From NCBI GenBank assembly GCA_018266895.1, contig JAFDZQ010000017.1:26992-90991 (forward strand): a stretch of 64,000 nucleotides of DNA, given 5' to 3'. A program made the translations under genes and the position numbers. The stretch comes from Bacteroidota bacterium. Its GTDB lineage: Bacteria; Bacteroidota; Ignavibacteria; Tepidaquicellales; Tepidaquicellaceae. This document shows positions 52,939-61,417 of the stretch, piece after piece. Below the pieces are notes generated by a model. The model did no database searches. It was not told the origin of the DNA and saw only the letters and a list, made by a program, of their open reading frames with translations. The number at the start of each line of letters is the position of its first letter. Position 1 is the first letter of the stretch.

Positions 52939-55086
52939 TTAATTGAGATACTTGCTTCTGTTATCAATGATTTCAGCATCATTCTGCATTTTAGTCAGCC
53001 ATTCGGAAACTATCTGCTGCCTTTTGGAACTGATCATATTTTTTCTGATATCATTTGCTTTTGCTAAAAAATCCGATTCATTAAATTCAGTTATTGAATT
53101 GAGTTTAACAATGTAATAACCTTTTGCTCCTTTTATTGGCTTTGAAATTTCACCCGGTTTCATTTTTAAAACAGCTGAACTCAGAGCATAATCCTGACCA
53201 ATCAGCGGATTGGGCTTTGATACTTTAAAACTGTCCGCTGTCTCATAAATATACTGTGGTGCAATATTCTTCAAGGAAAATAAATCTCCGTTGGAGATTT
53301 TCCCTTCGAGATCTTTTGCAATTCCATCCAGAATAACATACTTCTTTTCATTAATTACTTTTGGTTTTATCACTGTTGTCTTTACTGAATCAAAATTCTG
53401 GTAACCTTCCGGATTTTTCTGAATGATCTCGTAAAGAAGATACCCGTTATTCACTTTAACAGGCTCCGTAACCGTACCGGTCTTGTTTTCAAATATAAAG
53501 CTGAGTAAAGATTTATCCGGAGGTGCCAGAGGAATAGAACCGTCTCTTGTTATATCTCCGGAAATCTGAACAGTGACGTTCTTTTCCTTTGCAAGCGTAT
53601 CAAAATTCATCTTGCCCTTAGTAACATCCTGATAAAATTCTTCAGCTCTTTTTTTGGTAAGCTGAATGCTTCGTGTACTTGGTAATACGACTTTTGTCAT
53701 TTGGGCAACTATAAATTCCTTTTTTTGCTTTCCAATTACTTTGATTATATGAAATCCGAATTTTGATTTTACAGGTCCAACAACTGCTCCGTCAGGATTG
53801 TTATAGACTGCGTCTTCAAATTCTTTGACCATCGCACCTTTTGGAAACCATCCCAGATTACCTCTGTGTTGTTTGGCGGTAGGATCCTGAGAAAACTCTT
53901 CAGCAAGTTTATTTATATCTTCTCCGTTTTTTACCCTGTTATAAAGTTCATCGGCTTTTTTCTTTGCTGCAAGCGTATCATTTTCTATTTTTATCAGAAT
54001 GTGAGAAGCGCTGGCATATAAATCATCACTTTCCTTTAATCCCAGAAGCTTAACAGTCTGATATCCGTCTTCACCGATAATAATATCTGATACATCACCA
54101 ACCTTGGCATTAAAAAGAAAGTTCTGTACGGGAATTTCAAATGCATTTGATTTCTGATAGCCTGAATTCCAGGATACATTGGAATTTTCCGAAATTAACT
54201 GATTTATTGCAGTATCACCGACATTAAGAGCACGCAGCTGTTTCTGAAATGATTCCATCTGTTTCATTGCGTTTGCGGAATCCTCTGCCGTTGCAGTATT
54301 CTGGAATAATAAGTACTTAAGTTTGACGCTTTCTCTTTGAATGAAATCAATCTTGTGCTCATCATAATATTTCTTCAGTTCGCTGTCATTAACCGCAAAC
54401 TGTGAAGAATCTGTAATCGTATTAAGGTCAAGCAATGCATAGCTGAAGTTTGCCATTATGTTGTCATCCTTGTACTTTTCGAGAACGTCAGCTTCGGAAA
54501 CTACTATGCCTTCAGTAAGCACAGTCTGAAGTTTTTCGGACAAGAGAGTTTCTCTTATGTAATTTTCGACCTGTGACCAGAACTGAGTTGCCTCTTTTGT
54601 TTTCATATTCAAAGCCTGCTGATAGAAACCGATATTGAATACACCCGTAGAATCCATGAAATTTCTCTTAATCGGTTCCGGCAGTGTTTCAGGTCTGTTA
54701 TATATCCAGTCAAGAATTTCCTGGTCAGAGACTTTAATTCCGTATTTTTCTATTGCCTGTTTGGTAAGCGTCTGACTAACCAGACTGTTCCAGACTTGAT
54801 CACGTACCTGTTTTATCTGTTCTTCCGAAACGTCTTTACCCTGATTTTGCTGTCTCATCTGATCTACCTGCTGCTGAACAACTTTTTCGAATTCCTGATA
54901 AGTTATCTCATGTGAATTTATTTTTGCAAAAGCGACTGCCCCGCCTCGCAATCCCAGATAGTTCATTCCCCATTCAAAGACTATGGTGGCAAGAAACGCA
55001 ATGATAAGAATAATGATAATCAAAGGCATTTTATCACGCATTTTATTCATGATACCTGTATGCTGGACTTTTTTCATGTTTTCCAT
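52939..55086 (-). CDS. ppiD: Periplasmic PPIase/chaperone, PpiD/SurA-like
   Basis: This 715-residue protein begins with a cytosolic stretch and one membrane helix (about 21-40), then a SurA_N-like chaperone region (about 50-200) and two parvulin PPIC domains: one at about 355-455 (SASHILIKIEND, GNLGWFPKGAMVKEFEDAVY, GFHIIKVIG) and a weaker later one around 620-690 (GYYIVKL). It helps outer-membrane and exported proteins fold in the periplasm. An AAGGAG-type SD site lies 12 nt before the start at 55086. The downstream terminator closes the unit. Confidence 0.92.
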   Translation of the reverse strand: MENMKKVQHTGIMNKMRDKMPLIIIILIIAFLATIVFEWGMNYLGLRGGAVAFAKINSHEITYQEFEKVVQQQVDQMRQQNQGKDVSEEQIKQVRDQVWNSLVSQTLTKQAIEKYGIKVSDQEILDWIYNRPETLPEPIKRNFMDSTGVFNIGFYQQALNMKTKEATQFWSQVENYIRETLLSEKLQTVLTEGIVVSEADVLEKYKDDNIMANFSYALLDLNTITDSSQFAVNDSELKKYYDEHKIDFIQRESVKLKYLLFQNTATAEDSANAMKQMESFQKQLRALNVGDTAINQLISENSNVSWNSGYQKSNAFEIPVQNFLFNAKVGDVSDIIIGEDGYQTVKLLGLKESDDLYASASHILIKIENDTLAAKKKADELYNRVKNGEDINKLAEEFSQDPTAKQHRGNLGWFPKGAMVKEFEDAVYNNPDGAVVGPVKSKFGFHIIKVIGKQKKEFIVAQMTKVVLPSTRSIQLTKKRAEEFYQDVTKGKMNFDTLAKEKNVTVQISGDITRDGSIPLAPPDKSLLSFIFENKTGTVTEPVKVNNGYLLYEIIQKNPEGYQNFDSVKTTVIKPKVINEKKYVILDGIAKDLEGKISNGDLFSLKNIAPQYIYETADSFKVSKPNPLIGQDYALSSAVLKMKPGEISKPIKGAKGYYIVKLNSITEFNESDFLAKANDIRKNMISSKRQQIVSEWLTKMQNDAEIIDNRSKYLN

Positions 55087-55204
55087 TTTGTAAAGCTACT
55101 CCTTAAAAGTTATTTATTTTTGAAAATTTTCGGATTTTTAAACTAAAATTTTTGCTATCTAAAATCAATGAATTTATGAGTTATTTATTCACTATTGAAA
55201 AACT

Positions 55205-56158
55205 TCAGATTACCTGACTGCTGATTATTTTTTCCGCAAATGTATATGGATCTGTCTTTCTGTCAGTTATGAATTCAATCTCTTCATTCAGTTCCTTCCG
55301 GCGTTTGTCATTCCAGAACTTAATCTCAAGTTTATTATTTACCAGATCCAGAATCTTCTTCGTCAGATGTTCCTTTCTTTTTATCTTAATGAATCCGGTT
55401 TCTTCAAGATGTTCTTTATGCTTTAATATTTCATCCATAAGTTCTTCAGTTCCTTTATTCTGACTGCCGGTAGTTTTCAGAACGTTTATCGTCCAACCGT
55501 ATCTTGAAGGGGGCTTAAGATGAATAATGTTCCTTAGTGTCGCAGCCACTCCGTCAGCGCCTTCCCTGTCGGATTTGTTTAATACAAAAATATCCGCAAT
55601 CTCCATAAGGCCGGCTTTCATTGCCTGAACTGAATCTCCGGATTCCGGAACAAGGACTACAATAGTAGTATCTGCTGTCTGAGCTATATCAAGCTCCGAC
55701 TGCCCTACTCCGACTGTTTCAATTATTATAAAATCCTTTCCGGATGCATCCATGACATCGCAGGCTTCCACTACGCTTTTACATAGTCCGCCGAGACTGC
55801 CCCGTGTTGCCATTGATCTTATGAATACATTTTCAAGAAGTCCGATCTCCTGCATTCTGATTCTGTCGCCAAGAAGCGCTCCTCCTGTATAAGGGCTGGT
55901 AGGATCGACTGCAATCACTCCGACTTTTAAACCGTTTCCTGCCATTAGTTTAACAAGACAGTTTGTCAGAGTTGATTTTCCGGCTCCGGGCGGTCCCGTA
56001 ATACCAATACGGTGCGCCTTGCCTGTAAATTTATATAATTCCTTTAATAAACTTTCACTTCCGGCTTCTTCGTTCTCAACTTTTGTAAGCGCTTTTGCTA
56101 TTGATCGCTTATCGGATGAAATAATTTTATTTATAAACAACTTATCCAATGACTTCAA
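55205..56158 (-). CDS. meaB: Methylmalonyl-CoA mutase-associated GTPase MeaB
   Basis: This 317-residue protein has Walker A GPPGAGKS at 55-62, the DPTSPYTGGALLGDRIRMQ switch region and the NKSD guanine motif in VLNKSDREGADG. MeaB/ArgK G-proteins protect and reactivate adenosylcobalamin-dependent methylmalonyl-CoA mutase. No mutase gene is in the window, so it is separated from its usual partners here. It follows galE after 20 bp. Cytosolic. Confidence 0.93.
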   Translation of the reverse strand: MKSLDKLFINKIISSDKRSIAKALTKVENEEAGSESLLKELYKFTGKAHRIGITGPPGAGKSTLTNCLVKLMAGNGLKVGVIAVDPTSPYTGGALLGDRIRMQEIGLLENVFIRSMATRGSLGGLCKSVVEACDVMDASGKDFIIIETVGVGQSELDIAQTADTTIVVLVPESGDSVQAMKAGLMEIADIFVLNKSDREGADGVAATLRNIIHLKPPSRYGWTINVLKTTGSQNKGTEELMDEILKHKEHLEETGFIKIKRKEHLTKKILDLVNNKLEIKFWNDKRRKELNEEIEFITDRKTDPYTFAEKIISSQVI

Positions 56159-56178
56159 AAATAAAATTTATCATACAA

Positions 56179-57201
56179 TTATTTTTTATATCCGGAAATA
56201 GCTTTCTGCCAGTTCCAGGATGTCAGCATCATATTATCAATATCTCTTTCAGCTTTCCAACCGAGCACTTCATTTGCTTTCTTTGTTTCTGAATAAATAC
56301 TCACAACATCACCTTCTCTTCTCGGACCGATCCTGTAATTCAGTTTTTTATTTGAAACTTTTTCAAAACTCTTTATCACTTCCATTACCGAATTTCCTTT
56401 TCCGGTGCCAAGATTAAATACCTCCGCCTTTTCACTGCTCTTTCTGCTTAATATTCTGTCAAGAGCAGAAAGATGAGCTTTGGCCAGATCAACAACGTGT
56501 ATGTAATCCCTTATGTTTGTTCCGTCAGGTGTATCATAATCATTTCCGTTAACAGTCAGGACTTCCCTTTCGCCTATCGCAGTCTGAGTAATGTACGGGA
56601 CAAGATTATTCGGTATGCCTACAGGAAGTTCACCAATAAGGGCTGAATCATGTGCTCCTGTAGGATTGAAATATCTTAATATCACGGAATGAAGGTCACT
56701 GACCTTTGATGCATCAAAGAGCATCTGCTCGCCGACCTGTTTAGTAAAACCGTAAGGTGATTCGGCTTTCTTTACCGGTGAATCTTCCGTAACCGGTAAT
56801 TTGTCAGCTTCTCCGTATACTGTGCATGAAGAGGAATAAACGATATTCTCGATTTTATTCTCAGACATTTCTTCCAGGAGATTTATCATTCCGGAAATAT
56901 TGTTACTGTAATACATCAGAGGTTTTTGAACTGATTCACCTACAGCTTTGAAAGCAGCAAAATGAATTACAGCATCTATATTTTTATTTTCCCTGAAATA
57001 TTCCTTTAAACCTGACCTGTCGCAAAGATCCGTTTTGCTGAATATCGGCTTTCTGCCTGTAATTTTTTCAATTTTATCTGCAACTCCGGCATTTGAATTC
57101 GAAAGATTATCAATTATCAATACTTCGTAACCGGAATTCAGAAGTTCAACTGCCGTGTGAGAACCGATATAACCGGTTCCGCCTGTTATTAATATTCTCA
57201 A
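56179..57201 (-). CDS. galE: UDP-glucose 4-epimerase
   Basis: This 340-residue protein is an extended SDR with TGGTGYIGSH at 6-15 binding NAD, SSSCTVYG containing the catalytic Ser and YGFTK containing the catalytic Tyr and Lys. RYFNPTGAH and the DGTNIRDYIHVVDLA stretch are characteristic of GalE. It interconverts UDP-glucose and UDP-galactose, possibly with UDP-GlcNAc. It overlaps purD by 4 bp and likely serves surface polysaccharide synthesis together with the glycosyltransferase upstream. Confidence 0.94.
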   Translation of the reverse strand: MRILITGGTGYIGSHTAVELLNSGYEVLIIDNLSNSNAGVADKIEKITGRKPIFSKTDLCDRSGLKEYFRENKNIDAVIHFAAFKAVGESVQKPLMYYSNNISGMINLLEEMSENKIENIVYSSSCTVYGEADKLPVTEDSPVKKAESPYGFTKQVGEQMLFDASKVSDLHSVILRYFNPTGAHDSALIGELPVGIPNNLVPYITQTAIGEREVLTVNGNDYDTPDGTNIRDYIHVVDLAKAHLSALDRILSRKSSEKAEVFNLGTGKGNSVMEVIKSFEKVSNKKLNYRIGPRREGDVVSIYSETKKANEVLGWKAERDIDNMMLTSWNWQKAISGYKK

Positions 57202-58517
57202 TTTACTGAATCTCCGTTTTTATTTACAATTCTGAATCCTATGTCTTTTCTGAAATATTTGTTTTCAAATGATATTCTGTCAGCATTTTCATAAGCAGTT
57301 CTTACGGCATCCTCAATAGATTTTTCCGAGATCCCTACAACCGAAAGCACTCTGCCGCCTGCCGTAAATAATTCTTCCTTGTCATTAATGTATTCGTTTT
57401 TTGTCGCTGAATGAAACAAAAGGCAGTTATCTTTTACATTTTCAGTACCGGATATTTTTCTTCCTGTTTCAAAACTGTCAGGATATCCTTGTGAAGCAAG
57501 GACAACACAGCATGCATTGAGATCATTTATTTCCAGTTTGTAATTCTTCAGATCATTAGTGGCTGCGGAATTCAGCAGTTCTAAAAAGTCCGATTCTATA
57601 AGAGGAAGAACAGCCTGTGTTTCAGGGTCTCCAAACCTGCAGTTGAATTCTATTACATACGGTTCGTTGTCTTTTATCATCAACCCGCAATACAGACATC
57701 CTTTGTACTGCCTTCCTTCATTTTTTAATGCATCCAAAACCGGAATAATTACTTTAGTTTTTATCTTTTCATTCAGTTCTCCGGTCATGAATTTTCTGAC
57801 CGGTGCGACAGCTCCCATTCCGCCTGTGTTTTTACCTTTCTCTCCGTCAGAAATTTTCTTGTGATCCTGAGAATAAGGAAGCACAATAAAATCCGTTCCG
57901 TCGCAGACTGCAAATACAGATACTTCCTCGCCTTCAAGAAACTCTTCTGCAATAAAATTATTTCCCGATTCTTTAAAAGCACTTCCTGAAGAAAACTCTT
58001 TCAAGATCTCTTCACCTTCAGTAACATTGTCAGCAATCATAACGCCTTTGCCTGATGCAAGACCGTCAGCTTTAAACACGACCGGATAACTGCAGGAATT
58101 CAGATATTCTGCGGCAAGATCAATTTTTTCTCTTGAGAATTCCATAAAAGCAGCAGTCGGAATATTATTTTTCTGCATTAACTTTTTAGCAAATATCTTG
58201 CTCGATTCGATCTCAGCGGCATTTTTCCGCGGACCGAAAACATTAAATCCCTTCTTTTCAAATTCATCCGTGATCCCAAGCGCTAACGGTTTTTCAGGTC
58301 CGACGACTATAAGTTCAATTTTTTCCTCTTTTGCAAAATCTATTAATCTTTCAAAATCATCAGGTGCTATATCAACTGATTCCGAATACTCTTTCATTCC
58401 GGGATTTCCCAGTGTAACGAACAATCTGCTGCCGGAACTTTTGAAGGAATCCGAATTGACAATTTTCCATGCAATTGCATTCTCTCTGCCACCGCTGCCG
58501 ATAAGTAAAACTTTCAT
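57198..58517 (-). CDS. purD: Phosphoribosylamine-glycine ligase
   Basis: I prefer ATG 58517 (MKVLLIGSGGRENAIAWKI), giving 439 residues; an in-frame ATG two codons earlier directly follows the glycosyltransferase stop. The protein is an ATP-grasp ligase: SGGRENAIA (N-domain), KADGLASGKGVMIA (ATP loop), CLYCGLMIKDNEPYVIEFNCRFGDPETQ (metal binding). It is the second step of purine synthesis. It overlaps galE by 4 bp. Other purine genes are not nearby, a common scatter in this group. Confidence 0.95.
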   Translation of the reverse strand: MKVLLIGSGGRENAIAWKIVNSDSFKSSGSRLFVTLGNPGMKEYSESVDIAPDDFERLIDFAKEEKIELIVVGPEKPLALGITDEFEKKGFNVFGPRKNAAEIESSKIFAKKLMQKNNIPTAAFMEFSREKIDLAAEYLNSCSYPVVFKADGLASGKGVMIADNVTEGEEILKEFSSGSAFKESGNNFIAEEFLEGEEVSVFAVCDGTDFIVLPYSQDHKKISDGEKGKNTGGMGAVAPVRKFMTGELNEKIKTKVIIPVLDALKNEGRQYKGCLYCGLMIKDNEPYVIEFNCRFGDPETQAVLPLIESDFLELLNSAATNDLKNYKLEINDLNACCVVLASQGYPDSFETGRKISGTENVKDNCLLFHSATKNEYINDKEELFTAGGRVLSVVGISEKSIEDAVRTAYENADRISFENKYFRKDIGFRIVNKNGDSVN

Positions 58518-58523
58518 AAACAT

Positions 58524-59801
58524 TTATTCTATATCGAGCAGATAATTGAATTCAGTGGCAAGGTCATCAGTCATAGTCTTTCTGTTATACGGAGCAATAA
58601 AATCTTCGCTGGCTGCCGGCATTTTATTTTCTTTATAAAGCAGATAGTATTCGTAAATTGATTTTGCAATATCTCTTGGCTCTTCAGAATTCTCAAACTT
58701 TATAGCTTCATAACCCTGAAGAGTCTTCTGAGTAAGTCCGTCAGGAATAAGTGCAAGAATATTTTTTCTGCTGCCTATATATTCCCCGACTTTTCCGACC
58801 ATTGCCGCTATCTCATTTTCACCTGTGCTTTTGAGAAGTACAAGAACGTCTGAACTTACAATATATTTTACACAGTCAAAATGATCAACATAACCTTTAA
58901 CCGTAATTTTATCATAAATTTTTATATGCTGGCAGTATTTTACATATTCAGGAGTGAACTGACCAAGGAAACAAAATTCAATTTTATCTTCAAGTTCGGG
59001 ATACTTATCATATAAAAATTTTATCGCATCAAAATAAGGTCTGGGATTATAGCAGTAGAAACTTCCGGAGTACAGAAATCTCATTTTATCTGTAACAGGC
59101 AGCTCCTCTTTTACAGCTTTGTCATAATCTTCCTGATCAAATCCGTGAGGAATTATTTTGACGTCGTTATATTCCACGTTCCCGTATCGTGTGATGATAA
59201 GTTCTTTTGTCTTTCTGTTAGTGGTAATAATTTTGTTTGCTTCCGACAGGACTTTTTTCTCAAGCCTGATGTTCGACATTTTATGATAATAAGTAGGATA
59301 GGAATTAAGAACTTTATTATCAACCCACAGATCCCTGTAATCTATAACAAGAGGTATTTTATACTTCCTTTTAATCGCCTGGCCGATGAGGAAATCAGTG
59401 TACGGAGGAGCTGTGGCAAATATAAGATCAAATCCTCCGTATTTATTCCATATCTCATCTACCTTGGCAAGGGCTTTTTTCTTCCAGAATATTTTCGAAT
59501 CCGGAATGAAAAAGAACTGAGAGAATTTTGTTTTAAGTTTTCTTACTCTTTCATTTGGAGCTTTAACTATTATATCTTTTACATTGAACGGTTCTTTTCC
59601 TGTTCTTTCAATGTTTATTCCGCATTCAACTGCCTCCTTCAGCAGACTTTCATCAACAGCATAATATTTCTTAGGATTTTCAGTCACAACAACGGATTCC
59701 CAGCCGTAATCCTTCAGATACTTAGCAAACTTAAGCGTTCTCTGAACTCCTCCCATTCCCATCGGGGGAAAATAATAAGATATGATTAAAACTTTATTCA
59801 A
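58524..59801 (-). CDS. Glycosyltransferase, GT4-like
   Basis: This 425-residue protein has the GT-B fold: an N-terminal Rossmann-like domain beginning KVLIISYYFPPMGMGGVQRT with the acceptor-binding GGVQR segment and LIFATAPPYTDFLIGQAI, and a C-terminal donor domain with RFLYSGSF and VLVLLKSTGENEIAAMVGKVGEYIGS containing the Glu residues of the nucleotide-sugar site. It probably adds a sugar to a cell-surface or lipid-linked glycan. It starts the GT-purD-galE-meaB operon; galE can supply UDP-galactose. Confidence 0.88.
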   Translation of the reverse strand: MNKVLIISYYFPPMGMGGVQRTLKFAKYLKDYGWESVVVTENPKKYYAVDESLLKEAVECGINIERTGKEPFNVKDIIVKAPNERVRKLKTKFSQFFFIPDSKIFWKKKALAKVDEIWNKYGGFDLIFATAPPYTDFLIGQAIKRKYKIPLVIDYRDLWVDNKVLNSYPTYYHKMSNIRLEKKVLSEANKIITTNRKTKELIITRYGNVEYNDVKIIPHGFDQEDYDKAVKEELPVTDKMRFLYSGSFYCYNPRPYFDAIKFLYDKYPELEDKIEFCFLGQFTPEYVKYCQHIKIYDKITVKGYVDHFDCVKYIVSSDVLVLLKSTGENEIAAMVGKVGEYIGSRKNILALIPDGLTQKTLQGYEAIKFENSEEPRDIAKSIYEYYLLYKENKMPAASEDFIAPYNRKTMTDDLATEFNYLLDIE

Positions 59802-59873
59802 ATATTCTTTTTATAATTTTATTATATGCTAAAGCTACTTTTTAAACGTTTAAATATTCCCGGATTTTAAAAA

Positions 59874-60941
59874 TCAGAGAGTAATAAATTCTTTGCTTGA
59901 GCTGTTAAGAATAACGCATACGTCAGCTTTAACTATAACATCATCCTCTATCCTTACTCCGCCAAGCCCTTCAACATAAATTCCCGGTTCAATCGTAATA
60001 ATGTTGTTTTCTTCCAGAACAAATTCCGATCTCTGATTGACAGCCGGCTTTTCATGAATATCATATCCGAGTCCGTGACCGAGACCGTGACCGAAATTAT
60101 TTCCGTAACCTTTATCAGTAATGAAATCTCTTGCAAATGCGTCAAGTTCTTTTCCGGTAATTCCCGCCTTTACATTATCGAGAGCTCTCTGCTGGGCTTC
60201 CTTTACAATATCATAAATTTTTCTGCATTCATCACTTACTTTTCCGATACCGACAGTTCTTGTCATATCCGATTTCATTCCCTGAAAAGTGCATCCGAAA
60301 TCAAGTTTCAGAAGTTCGTTGTTTCCTATCTTCCTGTCGGTCGGTCTGGCATGCGGAAAAGCGCTTCTCTCGCCTGAAGCAACAATCGGATCAAACGAAT
60401 CCCCGTCCGCACCATACATTTTCTGCATAAATGAAATTTCAGCAGATACTTCCCTTTCTGTCAGACCCGGTTTTATAAGGAGCAGAAGATCAGCGAAGGT
60501 CTTGTCTGTAATTTCAACCGCCTGTTTTGTGAGCTCAATTTCATTTTCATTTTTAACAGTTGTGATCTTTTCAAACATATTGCTGACAGGAACAAATTCG
60601 ATTTCAGGAAACTCATTCCTTAAATTTTCAGCATCATTGTATGTAACAAAATCGGATTCAAAGCCTGTTCTTTTTAATCCAAGATCTTTTATAATGTCTT
60701 TAAGAAAACTCATTGAATTCTGAACGGAAATAATTATTTCAAAATCCTTGCTGACTTCGCTTTTTGACTGGGTTTTATATCTGAAATCAGAAATGAAATA
60801 ATTCTTATCCGCCGTTATCACAAGATTTGCAGCGCTTCCAGAAAATCCGGATAAATATCTTATGCTTGGAAGGTTCTTTACTAAAAAGGAATCTATTCCT
60901 TTTTCCTTCAGCTCATTTTTTATTTTTTCAATCCTGTTCAT
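59874..60941 (-). CDS. Xaa-Pro aminopeptidase (M24 family)
   Basis: This 355-residue protein has the pita-bread metalloenzyme fold. Metal ligands are Asp214 and Asp225 (KLDFGCTFQGMKSDMTRT), His289 (FGHGLGHGLG), Glu318 (ITIEPGIY) and Glu332 (VRIEDDVIV). The N-terminal creatinase-like domain occupies residues 1-125. It removes an N-terminal residue when the second position is Pro. The length and motif order fit PepQ/YpdF-type cytosolic enzymes. It has no adjacent operon partners: 72 bp separate it from the glycosyltransferase gene downstream. Confidence 0.94.
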   Translation of the reverse strand: MNRIEKIKNELKEKGIDSFLVKNLPSIRYLSGFSGSAANLVITADKNYFISDFRYKTQSKSEVSKDFEIIISVQNSMSFLKDIIKDLGLKRTGFESDFVTYNDAENLRNEFPEIEFVPVSNMFEKITTVKNENEIELTKQAVEITDKTFADLLLLIKPGLTEREVSAEISFMQKMYGADGDSFDPIVASGERSAFPHARPTDRKIGNNELLKLDFGCTFQGMKSDMTRTVGIGKVSDECRKIYDIVKEAQQRALDNVKAGITGKELDAFARDFITDKGYGNNFGHGLGHGLGYDIHEKPAVNQRSEFVLEENNIITIEPGIYVEGLGGVRIEDDVIVKADVCVILNSSSKEFITL

Positions 60942-61417
60942 AGCTGATAAATTATTCTCTTTAATATAATATACTTAACATTGAAAATACTCATTATTGT
61001 ATGCAATTTCAATTTTGTTTTTCATTGACACGTCAGATTTTTCTATGGTATTTACTCTCCTATATTAAATAAGTCTGACTCAAAACTTCTGTTTTTACCA
61101 CAAAGGCACCAGGGCACGAAGAAAAAAAGTTTTATGAACAGCGATCTTTGTAATTTGAGATTTTCATCTTCTTCCCGGACACCCGGCTCCGCGAGGCTTC
61201 CTCCGCAAGGCTAGCGAGAAGCTTGGTAAGGAGGAAAAAGAAGTAGAGGATTAGGGATTTGAAATTACTCCATACTATAAGTTCACTGCTTACTTTCTCA
61301 AGCAGGGCTTGGGAAGGAGGAAAATTTATAAGAATAAGAATTAAAATGTTTTGGACGGATATGAGAAGCAAAATTTATAAAATAAATTGTGCTTTTTCTT
61401 TTAATAATTGTAATTAT
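60942..61417. other. 476-bp non-coding region with repeat fragments
   Basis: No ORF is supported (a 79-codon - strand frame here has no protein character). It holds an ACCACAAAGGCACC repeat fragment at 61097-61121, a GC-rich patch CCGGCTCCGCGAGGCTTCC... at about 61180-61215, and two related words GCTTGGTAAGGAGGAAAA and GCTTGGGAAGGAGGAAAA about 100 bp apart, around 61222 and 61308. The mix suggests accumulated mobile or repeat debris. Confidence 0.5.
61097..61121. repeat. Interspersed repeat fragment
   Basis: ACCACAAAGGCACC followed by AGGGCACGAAG resembles the CACAAAGGCACAAAGG short repeats scattered in many bacterial genomes, and shares ACCACAAAG with the inverted repeat at 22984-23056. One copy only here. 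Confidence 0.4.

Noticed and set aside
59145..59789. 214-codon + strand ORF opposite the glycosyltransferase gene
   Set aside because: It is an antisense shadow of a gene with clear GT4 motifs; its translation lacks a domain or start signal.
61132..61371. 79-codon - strand ORF in the 61-kb spacer
   Set aside because: It overlaps repeat debris and a GC-rich patch, has no RBS and no recognisable protein features.
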